This document shows, one piece after another, positions 17,651 through 26,648 of a DNA stretch of 64,000 nt. How positions within the stretch are numbered: position 1 is the first letter of the stretch; every line of letters starts with the position of its first letter. The notes under the pieces were generated by a model, which did no database searches, was not told where the DNA came from, and saw only the letters and a program-made list of their open reading frames with translations. Source of the DNA: Mycolicibacterium sp. P1-18 (GTDB lineage Bacteria; Actinomycetota; Actinomycetes; Mycobacteriales; Mycobacteriaceae). Both the position numbers and the translations under genes were made by a program. The stretch lies in NCBI RefSeq assembly GCF_008329535.1, contig NZ_NPKR01000001.1, positions 248,001-312,000 of the forward strand, in the 5' to 3' direction.

Positions 17651-18556
17651 GTGCTGCAGCGGTCGCGCGAACCCAACGTCCGGCTGTGGGCGGCCCTGGC
17701 CGCACCGGGCATCGGCTGGTTGGCGCTGTTCTTCCTCGCTCCGCTGTACGTGGTGCTGGCGATCGTGTTCGGTCGCGTCGACCCACTGTTCCGCACCGCC
17801 GTTCCGGTGTGGAATCCGCTGCAGTGGAACCCCTCTCAGTTCACCTACGTGCTGTCGCGGATCAGCCCCGACGGGGTCTACTTCCCCGCGCTGCTGCGCA
17901 CGGTGGGTTACGTCGGTGCGGCGAGCGTGCTGTGTCTGGGCTTCGCCTTCCCCGTCGCCTATTACGTGGCCCGACTGGCCGGCCGGCGCAAGGGGTTGCT
18001 CATCGCGCTGTTGATCGCGCCGTTCTGGATCAGCTACATGATGCGAATGTTGGCGTGGGTGAACCTGCTTCAGAACGACGGCCTGGTGAATCGGCTGCTG
18101 AACTTCGGTGGCCTCTTCGACGTGACCGTCGACTGGCTCACCGGCCAACCGGTCGTGGTGATCCTCGGCCTGGCCTACGGTTATGTCCCCTACATGATCC
18201 TGCCGCTGTACGCGGGTCTGGACCGGCTGTCGCAACCCATGCTGGAGGCCGCGCGAGATCTGGGCGCCAACCGGGTGTCGTCGTTCCTGCGGGTCACGTT
18301 GCCGCTGTGCCGGCCGACGATCCTGGCCGCGGTCCTGCTCACCTGCCTGCCGATGCTCGGCGACTACTTCACCAACGACCTGCTGTCGGCGTCGCCGAAG
18401 ACCGCGATGGTCGGCAACCTCATCAACGACAGCGTGCAGGCGCCGGGCCAGACCGGCCAGGCGGGCGCGTTCGTGATGCTGGTGCTGCTGGCCACGGTGT
18501 TGCCGATGTTCTACTACGTCCGAGTCACCCTGCGCGGTGACGAGGTTCGCACGTGA
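17651..18556 (+). CDS. ABC importer permease 1 (PotB-like)
   Basis: A 301-residue inner-membrane permease with six hydrophobic segments. The ATPase-coupling EAA loop reads LEAARDLGANRVSSFLRVTLPL, shown here in part as EAARDLGANRVSSF. It pairs with PotC-like permease to form the channel. The GTG lies 5 bases after the binding-protein stop; upstream in-frame GTG starts would overlap that gene. It overlaps the next gene by 4 bases (GTGA). Confidence 0.88.
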   Translation: MLQRSREPNVRLWAALAAPGIGWLALFFLAPLYVVLAIVFGRVDPLFRTAVPVWNPLQWNPSQFTYVLSRISPDGVYFPALLRTVGYVGAASVLCLGFAFPVAYYVARLAGRRKGLLIALLIAPFWISYMMRMLAWVNLLQNDGLVNRLLNFGGLFDVTVDWLTGQPVVVILGLAYGYVPYMILPLYAGLDRLSQPMLEAARDLGANRVSSFLRVTLPLCRPTILAAVLLTCLPMLGDYFTNDLLSASPKTAMVGNLINDSVQAPGQTGQAGAFVMLVLLATVLPMFYYVRVTLRGDEVRT

Positions 18557-19434
18557 GGGGCCCGGCGGGCTGGTTCCGCGACCCGTGGCGCAGGCCCCGC
18601 GTACTCGCCGGCATCACGGTCTTCTACCTGGTGTGGTCGTTGCTGCCGGTGTTGATCGCGGTGATGTTCTCGTTCAACGACGGTCGATCCCGTACCAACT
18701 GGCAGGGCTTCTCCCTGCGCTGGTACTGGGGTGATCCGACCCGGTCGGTGTGGCACGACGCCAGCCTGCACACCGCGCTGCTGCAGACCTTGAAGCTCGG
18801 GGTGATCGCCACCGTGATCACGGTGCCACTGGGGGTGCTCTTCGCGATCGGCGTCGACCGTTGGCGCGGCAGGCTGCCGGCCGGCGCGAACGTGCTCATG
18901 CTCGTCTCCTTCGTGATCCCGGAGGTATTGCTGGCGGTCGCGCTGCTGTTCGTGATGACGAACCTGGCGCTGCCGATCGGACTTGGGACCTCCGCGCAGG
19001 TCGTCGGGCTGGTGACCTACCAGGTGGCCTATCCGGCGGTCCTGGTCCGGGCCCGCCTCGCCACGATCGGCAAGCAATACGAAGAGGCCGCAACGGATCT
19101 CGGCGCGTCTCCGCTCGGATCGCTGTGGCGTGTCACGTTGCCGATGTTGACGCCCGCCATCTTCGCGAGCACAGTTCTGGTCTTCGCCGACGTCATCGAC
19201 GACTTCGTGCTGGTGCGGTATCTGTCGGCGGGGTCGTCGACCGAGCCGGTCTCGGTGAAGATCTACAACACCGCGCGCGCTGCCCCCACGCCGGCACTCA
19301 ACGCCCTGGCGACGCTGCTGTTGCTGGTCGCGCTGGCCGCCGTCGTCATCGGCTACCTGGTGTACCGCAGGATGACGCGCGGCGACGCCACGACGGCCGA
19401 CCGGGGTCTCGCCGCGTTCGCCGGCGAAGCGTGA
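18553..19434 (+). CDS. ABC importer permease 2 (PotC-like)
   Basis: A 293-residue membrane permease with six predicted helices and the EAA loop EEAATDLGASPLGSLWRV. FSFNDGRSRTNWQGFSLRWY near the N-terminus is typical of PotC. The GTG start is embedded in the stop of the previous permease. With the ATPase encoded at 13740-14906 this completes a four-part importer (binding protein, two permeases, ATPase). Confidence 0.9.
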   Translation: MRGPAGWFRDPWRRPRVLAGITVFYLVWSLLPVLIAVMFSFNDGRSRTNWQGFSLRWYWGDPTRSVWHDASLHTALLQTLKLGVIATVITVPLGVLFAIGVDRWRGRLPAGANVLMLVSFVIPEVLLAVALLFVMTNLALPIGLGTSAQVVGLVTYQVAYPAVLVRARLATIGKQYEEAATDLGASPLGSLWRVTLPMLTPAIFASTVLVFADVIDDFVLVRYLSAGSSTEPVSVKIYNTARAAPTPALNALATLLLLVALAAVVIGYLVYRRMTRGDATTADRGLAAFAGEA

Positions 19435-19473
19435 TCCCCGTGGCGAGCTGTGGACCATCGACGCCCCAGGGAC

Positions 19474-19479
19474 TATCCT
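19474..19479 (+). promoter_or_regulatory. Leaderless -10 box of the Rieske oxygenase gene
   Basis: TATCCT, six bases before the ATG, so transcription should start on the A of the start codon. The operator-like dyad begins on the next base and would cover the transcription start. Confidence 0.6.
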
Positions 19480-19495
19480 GACTGTATGTTCAAAC
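19480..19495. promoter_or_regulatory. TetR-type operator, copy 4 (degenerate)
   Basis: GACTGT-ATGT-TCAAAC. With the preceding T it matches copy 2 at 14 of 17 positions (TGACTG..TGTTCAA.C is shared). It covers the start codon of the Rieske gene. A second dyad, ACTGT-N8-ACAGT, overlaps it (19481-19498). Weaker than copies 1-3, but it is in the right place. Confidence 0.5.
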
Positions 19496-20631
19496 AGTAT
19501 GGTCCGGCGCCGGTCCCGGCCGACGATCTCGCCGCCAGCCTGGCACCGTTCGGATCGTCGCGAATGCTGCCGCGCGAGGCGTACGTCGACGCGGCCGTGT
19601 TCGAGTGGGAGCAGCGGAACGTCTTCTCCGGCTGGAAGTGCGTCGGCCACGCCGCGGACATGGCGGGGACGGGCACGCAGCGCGCGATCGGCTCCGGCGC
19701 CGACGGAATGCTGCTGGTCACCGGCGACGACGGCACGATCCGCGCCTTCGCCAACACGTGCCGACATCGCGGACACGAGCTGCTCGAGTGCGGCACCACC
19801 GCGAAGCGGCGCGGCATCGTGTGCCCCTACCACTCGTGGTCCTACCGACTCGACGGAAGCCTGCGCAACGCACCGGGATTCGACGAGGACTTCACCCGCG
19901 GCGACTTCGGCCTGACCGAACTGCGGCTCGTCGACTGGCACGGCTGGCTCTTCGTCGACGCCAGCGGCACCGACGTCGAATTCGCCGACCACGTCGCGGG
20001 TCTCGAGGACGTCGTCCGCGGCTACCGGCCCGAGGACTTGGTGATCGTCGACCGCCACTCCTACGAGCTGGCCACCAACTGGAAGGTCGTCGCCGAGAAC
20101 TACCAAGAGTGCTACCACTGTTCGACCATCCACCCCGAACTCTCGAAGATCTCGCCGCCGACCAGCGGAGAGAACCTGGAGTTCGAGGGCTCGTGGATGG
20201 GCGGCTGGATGTCGATGATCGAAGGCGCCGAGACGATGTCGTTCACGGGCAAGAGCGGCGGCGTGGCCATCAAGGGACTTTCCGAGCACGAGTTGAGCAC
20301 GGTGATGTACCTGGTCGGCTTACCGAATCTGCTCGTCAGCCTGCATCCCGACTACGTCATGACGCACCTGATGACTCCGCTCGCCGCCGACCGCACCCAC
20401 GTCGAGTGCGCGTGGGCCTTTCCCCGGGACGTGGCGGCAGGAGAGGGCTTCGATCCGTCCTACGCCGTGGACTTCTGGGATCTGACCAACCGGCAGGACT
20501 GGGCGGCCTGCGAATCGGTGCAGCGCGGTTTGAGCTCACCGCACGCGCGACCGGGCCCACTGGCGCCCGACGAGGACGGCGTCTACCAGTTCGTCACCCG
20601 CGTCGCCCGCGCATACCAGGGCACGGCCTAA
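19486..20631 (+). CDS. Rieske-type oxygenase, alpha subunit, quaternary-ammonium-oxygenase-like
   Basis: A 381-residue ring-hydroxylating-type oxygenase. The Rieske 2Fe-2S site is CRHRGHELLECG...CPYH (about residues 93-116). The mononuclear iron site is NYQECYHCSTIH plus Asp in QDWAACESVQRG. The residue three before the first iron His is Glu (E-C-Y-H), where naphthalene-dioxygenase-type enzymes have the bridging Asp; Glu there is known from carnitine/betaine oxygenases (CntA, GbcA-like). I infer a quaternary or N-methylated amine substrate. No reductase partner gene is visible nearby. The ATG appears leaderless. The stop overlaps the convergent peptidase gene by 4 bases. Confidence 0.85.
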   Translation: MFKQYGPAPVPADDLAASLAPFGSSRMLPREAYVDAAVFEWEQRNVFSGWKCVGHAADMAGTGTQRAIGSGADGMLLVTGDDGTIRAFANTCRHRGHELLECGTTAKRRGIVCPYHSWSYRLDGSLRNAPGFDEDFTRGDFGLTELRLVDWHGWLFVDASGTDVEFADHVAGLEDVVRGYRPEDLVIVDRHSYELATNWKVVAENYQECYHCSTIHPELSKISPPTSGENLEFEGSWMGGWMSMIEGAETMSFTGKSGGVAIKGLSEHELSTVMYLVGLPNLLVSLHPDYVMTHLMTPLAADRTHVECAWAFPRDVAAGEGFDPSYAVDFWDLTNRQDWAACESVQRGLSSPHARPGPLAPDEDGVYQFVTRVARAYQGTA

Positions 20632-22064
20632 CCGCGCGCCGGCACCCCGTTCGGCCCCTCGGTGGACTGCGCGTAGGTGCCGACGGCGAAGGCGACGGCC
20701 GGACCGGTGACGGCCAGCGTCGCCCGGTCGACGTTGGCGATGGTGTCGCTGCGCCGCTGATAGTTCGGGTCGAACGCGACCCCGGCACGGCCACCCCACA
20801 GGCGGGCCTGGGTCGCGGTCTTGCGCTGCGAGGACCCGGTGGTGATGCCGCCGATGGGGATTCCGGCGCGCAGGAACGCGCTGTAGTCGCTCGCCAGGCC
20901 CAGTGGCAGATCGGCCGGCCGCACGCCCGCGAGGTTGAGATATCCGGCCAACGTCCGTTCGAGGCCGGCCGATCCGGCGGGCACCCGCGCGGCGGGCACG
21001 TCGGGATTGGGTTGACCGGACTGGTCGCCGTCGAGGGTGAAGTAGCCCGCGTTCGTCGAACCGAGCAGGTCGAAGTCGAGGTACAGGGCGACGTCGTCCA
21101 GACCGGTGCCGCCCAAGCCCGCCACGTACTTCGACGACCCCTGCAGACCCGTCTGCTGGGCGCCCCAGAAGACGAACCGCACCGCGTTGGTGACCGTCGG
21201 CGAACTACCCAGCTGCACAGCGGTTTCCAGCACCGCCGCCACACCCGACCCGTTGTCGTTGAGGCCGGGGCTCTCCGGCGCCGAGTCCAGGTGCGCGCCC
21301 GCGACGACGACGTTGTGCGGGTCACCGCTCTTGGTCTGTGCCACCACGTTCCGCGACTTCACGACCGTGCTCTTCGCGTCCAGGGTCAGCCGCACGTCCG
21401 CGGTCGTGCGTCGCAGGGCCGCGTCGGCGGTCTCGTCGATGACGGCGACCGGCGAGGTGAGCTGCTGGTAGTAGCCCGGCGTGAACAACCCGGCCGGACT
21501 GCCGTCGGCATCGGGATCGCTCACCACCAGCACACCGACCGCACCGCGCACGACGGCCGCGTTCTGCTTGTCGACCACCGAACAACCCTTGTCGTCGACG
21601 ATGGCGAACGCCCCGCGCACGTCGACCGAGCCGTAGTCGCCGGCGGCGCAGCCGGCCGCCTTCTGCGGCCGCAGGGTGACGGCACTGAGTCCGCCGGCCG
21701 GGGTGGACACCAGCGGCGAGGCCTGGGTGACGGGGAGGCTGCGGCCCGACACGACCAGGTTCGGCCGCCCCGGCGACGTCATGGCAAGCCGGTCGAACTC
21801 GGGCATCTCCACGTCGAAGCCCTTGTCGCGCAACGTCTGGGCGACGTAGTCGGCGCTGGCGTCGAAACCGGGGGTGCCGTCGACCCTGCTGTTGCCGTTG
21901 GCGGCGGCGATGTCCGCCAGCTTCTCCAGGTGGACGTACATGCCGTCGGCGGTCACCTTGTCGGCCAGGTCGCGGCCCGAGAGGGCGGCCGGTGCGGGCG
22001 CCGTGGTCTGCGACGAGCACCCGGCCACCACCAGCAGGGTGGCCGCGATCAGTACCGCCTTCAC
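20628..22064 (-). CDS. M28-family peptidase-like lipoprotein, active site lost (LpqL paralogue)
   Basis: A 478-residue lipoprotein (lipobox VAGC, Cys about 16) with a PA domain inserted in an M28 aminopeptidase fold, clearly paralogous to the gene upstream (shared GAHLDS, LNDNGSGVAAVLETAVQLGSSP). The first metal ligands are kept (His in GAHLDS, Asp in NDNGSG, Asp in LDFDLLGS). The catalytic Glu pair of M28 enzymes is Gln-Gln (WGAQQTGLQGS, codons at 21158-21153), and the last metal His is Gln (DPNYQRRSD). It is probably not an active peptidase and may bind peptides. The GTG overlaps the lpqL stop (GTGA), so the two are coupled. Confidence 0.85.
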   Translation of the reverse strand: MKAVLIAATLLVVAGCSSQTTAPAPAALSGRDLADKVTADGMYVHLEKLADIAAANGNSRVDGTPGFDASADYVAQTLRDKGFDVEMPEFDRLAMTSPGRPNLVVSGRSLPVTQASPLVSTPAGGLSAVTLRPQKAAGCAAGDYGSVDVRGAFAIVDDKGCSVVDKQNAAVVRGAVGVLVVSDPDADGSPAGLFTPGYYQQLTSPVAVIDETADAALRRTTADVRLTLDAKSTVVKSRNVVAQTKSGDPHNVVVAGAHLDSAPESPGLNDNGSGVAAVLETAVQLGSSPTVTNAVRFVFWGAQQTGLQGSSKYVAGLGGTGLDDVALYLDFDLLGSTNAGYFTLDGDQSGQPNPDVPAARVPAGSAGLERTLAGYLNLAGVRPADLPLGLASDYSAFLRAGIPIGGITTGSSQRKTATQARLWGGRAGVAFDPNYQRRSDTIANVDRATLAVTGPAVAFAVGTYAQSTEGPNGVPARG

Positions 22065-23560
22065 GAACCCGACACCGCGTGACGGGTGCGGTCCTCGCGG
22101 GCGGGCACGCCGTTGCGTCCGCCGTCGTCGGTGGCGTAGGCGCCGATCGCGTACGCGACGCCCTTGCCCTGAATCTCGAGCGACGTGCGGTCGAGGTGGT
22201 CGTAGGTGTCGGAATCCTTGTGGTAGTTCGGGTCGAACGGTTGGTCGGCCGCACCGCCCCAGAGCTTCGCCTCGTCGGCACTCATCTTGTCCTCGGCTCC
22301 GGAGAACAGTCCACCGGCTGGAATGCCCGCCTCGGTGAAGCCGTCGTAGTCGGAGCGCCCGTCGAAGCTGGTGTCGCGCGCCTCCTTGCCCGCGTCGTTG
22401 AGATAGGCCGACAGCAGCCGCTCGATGCCCGCCGAGCCCTCCGGCACCCGCGGCACGTCGGGGGTCCGAGGCGCGGACTGGTCGCCGTCGTAGGTGAAGT
22501 AGCCGGGATTCGGCGACGCGAGCATGTCGAAGTTGAGGTAGAGCGCGATGTCCTTGAGCGCCTCGACGTCGAGGGTCTTGACGTACTCCGTCGACCCGAC
22601 CAGACCCTCCTCCTCGGCCGCCCAGAAGCCGAAGCGCACGGCGTTCTTGACGCCGGGCGAACTACCAAGCTGGACAGCCGTTTCCAGCACGGCGGCCACT
22701 CCGGAGCCGTTGTCGTTGATCCCCGGACCCTCGGGCACGCTGTCGAGGTGCGCGCCGGCCATCACGACGTTGTCGGTCGCGCCGGTCTTGGTTTGGGCGA
22801 TGACGTTGCGCGTGCGGTCGACCCGAACTCCCGCGTTGAGGGCGATCGACGTCTCGGCCGGCGTTGCGCGCAGGCGCGCGCCGTCGCCCTTGGAGATGCT
22901 GACGGCCGGGATCTTCACCTCGGTGCCCTCGCCGAGGGTGCCGCCGCCGATCTCGTCACCGTCGACGTTGTTGGCCACGATGACGGCGACCGCGCCGCGC
23001 TCGGCGGCCACGACCTGCTTGTCGCCGAACGGGCAGGCGCCGCGGTCGACCAGCACGACGGCGCCCTTGACGTCGAGCCCGTCGTAGTCCGACGCCGCGC
23101 ATCCGGGCCGGGGTCCGGTGCGCGCGGGCACCAGTCGCCCGGCGGCCCCACCCTCGGGCGTGCCGACGGTGTAGTTGAGCGGTGCGGCCTTGATCCGCTG
23201 ACCACCGACGGTCACCACCGGCTCGTCGGCGAACGGGATGCGGACTTCGAAGTCGTCGGTCTTCACGTCGAAGCCCTTGTCGCGCAGGGTCTGAACCACG
23301 TAGTCGACGCTCGCGTCGTAGCCCGGCGTGCCCAGCGCCCGGTTGCCGCCATGTGCGTCGGCGATCTCCTGCAGCTTCTTGAGATGGCCCATCATCGCGT
23401 CGGTCGTGACGCGGTCCTTCAACGTCACCGCGAAGTCGGGCGACGACGACGCTGACGACGTGGGCGCCGGCGCGGCGCCCTCCTTGTCACATCCCGCGAC
23501 GCCCGCCGCCAACACCGCCGCCGTCAAGGCAGCCCCAACCGTCCGTGATCTCCGCCGCAT
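22061..23560 (-). CDS. lpqL: LpqL-like lipoprotein aminopeptidase (M28, PA domain)
   Basis: A 499-residue lipoprotein, the length I recall for M. tuberculosis LpqL. The lipobox is VAGC (about residue 24), then a Ser/Pro/Ala linker, a PA insert (VLVDRGACPFGDKQ) and the M28 domain. All metal and catalytic residues are present: GAHLDS, INDNGSG, the Glu pair in WAAEEEGLVGS, Asp in NFDMLAS and His in NYHKDSD. It should remove N-terminal residues from peptides at the cell surface with two zinc ions. The ATG is 7 bases after a TAACGT -10 box, so it looks leaderless. The upstream region is shared with a divergent SDR gene. Confidence 0.9.
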   Translation of the reverse strand: MRRRSRTVGAALTAAVLAAGVAGCDKEGAAPAPTSSASSSPDFAVTLKDRVTTDAMMGHLKKLQEIADAHGGNRALGTPGYDASVDYVVQTLRDKGFDVKTDDFEVRIPFADEPVVTVGGQRIKAAPLNYTVGTPEGGAAGRLVPARTGPRPGCAASDYDGLDVKGAVVLVDRGACPFGDKQVVAAERGAVAVIVANNVDGDEIGGGTLGEGTEVKIPAVSISKGDGARLRATPAETSIALNAGVRVDRTRNVIAQTKTGATDNVVMAGAHLDSVPEGPGINDNGSGVAAVLETAVQLGSSPGVKNAVRFGFWAAEEEGLVGSTEYVKTLDVEALKDIALYLNFDMLASPNPGYFTYDGDQSAPRTPDVPRVPEGSAGIERLLSAYLNDAGKEARDTSFDGRSDYDGFTEAGIPAGGLFSGAEDKMSADEAKLWGGAADQPFDPNYHKDSDTYDHLDRTSLEIQGKGVAYAIGAYATDDGGRNGVPAREDRTRHAVSGS

Positions 23561-23567
23561 CGTGCCA

Positions 23568-23573
23568 ACGTTA
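23568..23573 (-). promoter_or_regulatory. lpqL: Leaderless -10 box of lpqL
   Basis: TAACGT on the minus strand, 7 bases before the ATG at 23560; there is no ribosome site between them. A 7-bp stem with a 5-base loop (23582-23600, CGGCGGA/TCCGCCG) lies over the -35 position. Confidence 0.5.
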
Positions 23574-23676
23574 GTCACGCCCGGCGGAATACCTCCGCCG
23601 CCATGCCAGTTGATTGACATGTCACGCAAAAGCGCGCACGCTCGAACACCGAGAGAGTCACCCAAGAGGAGAAGTC

Positions 23677-24423
23677 ATGGGATCACTGGACGGCAAGAAC
23701 GCACTCGTCACCGGCGGCACCGCGGGCATCGGGCTCGCCGCGGCCCAGGCACTCGCCGAGGCGGGGGCACACGTCTTCCTGACCGGCCGCAACCAGGAGA
23801 CGATCGACAAGGCCGTGGCGTCGATCGGATCGTCGGCCACCGGCATCCGCAGCGACGTGAGCGACCACGACCAACTCGACGCCATCGTCGACGCCATCAC
23901 CGCCCACGGTGGCGGTCTCGACGCAGTGTTCACCAACGCCGGCGGCGGCGAGTTCGCCACGCTCGAGCAGGTGACCGTCGAGAACTACCTCGACACCTTC
24001 AACCGCAACGTCGCAGGCACCATGTTCACCGTGCAGAAGGTACTGCCCCTGCTCAACACCGGCGCGTCGGTCATCCTGTCGGGGTCGACGGCGGCGTCGC
24101 GGGGCGTTCCGTCGTTCGGCGTCTACGCCGCGTCGAAGGCAGCCGTCCGCTCGTTCGGTCGCACCTGGGCGGCGGAATTGGCGCCGCGCGGCATCCGGGT
24201 CAACACCCTGGTCCCCGGCCCGACCGAGACCCCGGGACTCCTCGGGCTTGCCCCGGCGGGCGGCGAGAAGGAACTGCTGGAGAACCTGACCGCCGACGTG
24301 ACGCTCGGCCGCGTCGGCCAGCCCGCCGAGATCGCCGCGGCCGTGGTGTTCCTCGCCTCGTCGGCGAGCAGCTTCATGACGGGCAGCGAGATCTTCGTCG
24401 ACGGTGGCGAGGTCCAGACGTAA
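23677..24423 (+). CDS. Short-chain dehydrogenase/reductase
   Basis: A 248-residue classical SDR. The cofactor site is TGGTAGIG (about residues 12-19), followed by TNAGGGEF. The catalytic Ser is in ILSGSTAAS and the Tyr/Lys pair is YAASK; the C-terminal VDGGEVQT closes the fold. Arg in LTGRNQ after the second strand suggests NADP(H). It should reduce or oxidise a small carbonyl/alcohol; the substrate is unknown. The ATG has AGGAG at 6 bases. The stop is one base from the end of the convergent MarR gene. Confidence 0.9.
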   Translation: MGSLDGKNALVTGGTAGIGLAAAQALAEAGAHVFLTGRNQETIDKAVASIGSSATGIRSDVSDHDQLDAIVDAITAHGGGLDAVFTNAGGGEFATLEQVTVENYLDTFNRNVAGTMFTVQKVLPLLNTGASVILSGSTAASRGVPSFGVYAASKAAVRSFGRTWAAELAPRGIRVNTLVPGPTETPGLLGLAPAGGEKELLENLTADVTLGRVGQPAEIAAAVVFLASSASSFMTGSEIFVDGGEVQT

Positions 24424-24424
24424 G

Positions 24425-24913
24425 TCACTCTCTCGGCGGCCACTCCGGCGTGGGCAGCGTGCCCTCGCGCAGGAGTGTCCGGTAGACCAGGTCGAGGAGA
24501 TCCCCCATCTCCTCGACCTGGTCGTCGTCGAGGTCGGAGAAGAAGATCTTGCGCACCCAGGCCACGTGTTTGGGGGCGGCCGCCCGCAGCGTCCTCAGTC
24601 CCGCGTCGGTGAGCAACGCATCGGTCGCCCGGCCGTCGGTGTCCGACTGCACCCGGTCGACGAGGCCGCGGCCCGCCATTCGCTGCAGGTGATGTGAGAG
24701 CCGACTGCGCTCCCATCCGATGATGGTGGCCAACTGGGACAGCCGCAACCGGCGGCTCGACGCGGACGAGAGTGCGTTCATCACCGTGTAATCGCTCATG
24801 GACAGCCCACATTCGGCCTGCAGGTGCCGATTCATCTCGTATTCCAGCCGGTGGTAGACGCTCATGTAGTTCAACCAGGTTCGCCCCTGGAGCGGCGTCA
24901 ACCACACGGCCAT
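24425..24913 (-). CDS. MarR-family transcriptional regulator
   Basis: A 162-residue winged-helix regulator: LRLSQLATIIGWERSRLSHHLQRMAGRGLVDR (shown in part) is the recognition helix-turn-helix and wing approach, followed by DTDGRATDALLTDAG. MarR proteins usually act as dimers repressing nearby oxidoreductase or efflux genes in response to small phenolic compounds. The convergent SDR is the natural candidate partner, but no operator can be assigned. Confidence 0.88.
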   Translation of the reverse strand: MAVWLTPLQGRTWLNYMSVYHRLEYEMNRHLQAECGLSMSDYTVMNALSSASSRRLRLSQLATIIGWERSRLSHHLQRMAGRGLVDRVQSDTDGRATDALLTDAGLRTLRAAAPKHVAWVRKIFFSDLDDDQVEEMGDLLDLVYRTLLREGTLPTPEWPPRE

Positions 24914-24926
24914 GCCGCCATCATGA

Positions 24927-25699
24927 CTATTGGTGATACTTCACGCAAATGAGGTCCGCCACCGCCCGCATTCCGGCCGCGTTGGGGTGCAGTGGTGCCG
25001 GCCGGCCCGGCAGCGGCAGGCCGAACGTCGTCGTCCACGGGTCCTCCGACCACGCGTGGTGGTCGCGGCTCGCCGCGGCCGCCCGCACCACCTCGCAGCC
25101 GGTGGCCGCGGCCGCGTCCGCGGTCACCCGTTCCAGGACCTCGGCGATCCGCCGACCCGTCGCCGCGTCGTCGGCCGACAGCGGGCCGGCGGGCGTGCCC
25201 TGTGGCGGCAACAGCGTCAGATAGTCCACGAACAGCACGCGGGCCGACGGCGCGCGGCGCCGCACCTCTTCGCCGACCACCCTCAGTGCCCCACCGACTC
25301 TCGCCAACGCGGCGTCGCGCGCCCCGCCGTCGAGCTGCTCGCGCAGGAGGCGACCCATGACCGGCACCGACCGGGTCCAGCGCGGCAGGCCCGCGGCGAA
25401 GAGCATCGGGACGTAGCCGACGTCGTTGCCGCCGATGGTCACCGTGACCAGGCTCTCCGTGCCGTCGAGCGCCTCGACCTGCGGGGGCTCGCCGCGCTGG
25501 CGGTCCGAGAGGACGTGGGCGGTGGTCGCACCCGAGAACGTCACGTCGACCAGGTCGTAGGACAGTCGCGCCGCGACGAGGTGGGCATAGTTGACCGCCG
25601 AGCGGCCCGCACCCAGGGGCGCGCCCGCCGCCTTCGGCCGGATTCCCGGACCGGCCGCCATCGACGACCCGAGTGCCACGTAACGGGTCGCCGCGGCCA

Positions 25700-25700
<1 letters not shown>
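24927..25700 (-). CDS. SGNH/GDSL-family hydrolase
   Basis: A 257-residue SGNH esterase. Block I is ALGSSMAAG (the nucleophile Ser in a GSS rather than GDS setting), block III is TIGGNDVGY and block V is PLHPNAAGM with the catalytic His. There is no signal peptide, so it is probably cytoplasmic or leaves by another route. Its ATG overlaps the thiG stop by one base (TGATG), making it the last gene of the riboswitch-controlled thiamine operon. A role in thiamine metabolism is possible but not shown. Confidence 0.85.

Positions 25701-26644
<944 letters not shown>

Positions 26645-26648
<4 letters not shown>

Noticed and set aside
19605..22082. An 825-codon plus-strand open frame across the Rieske gene and the convergent peptidase gene
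   Set aside because: Arg-rich, frame-shifted reading of two well-supported genes; typical of long shadow frames in GC-rich DNA.
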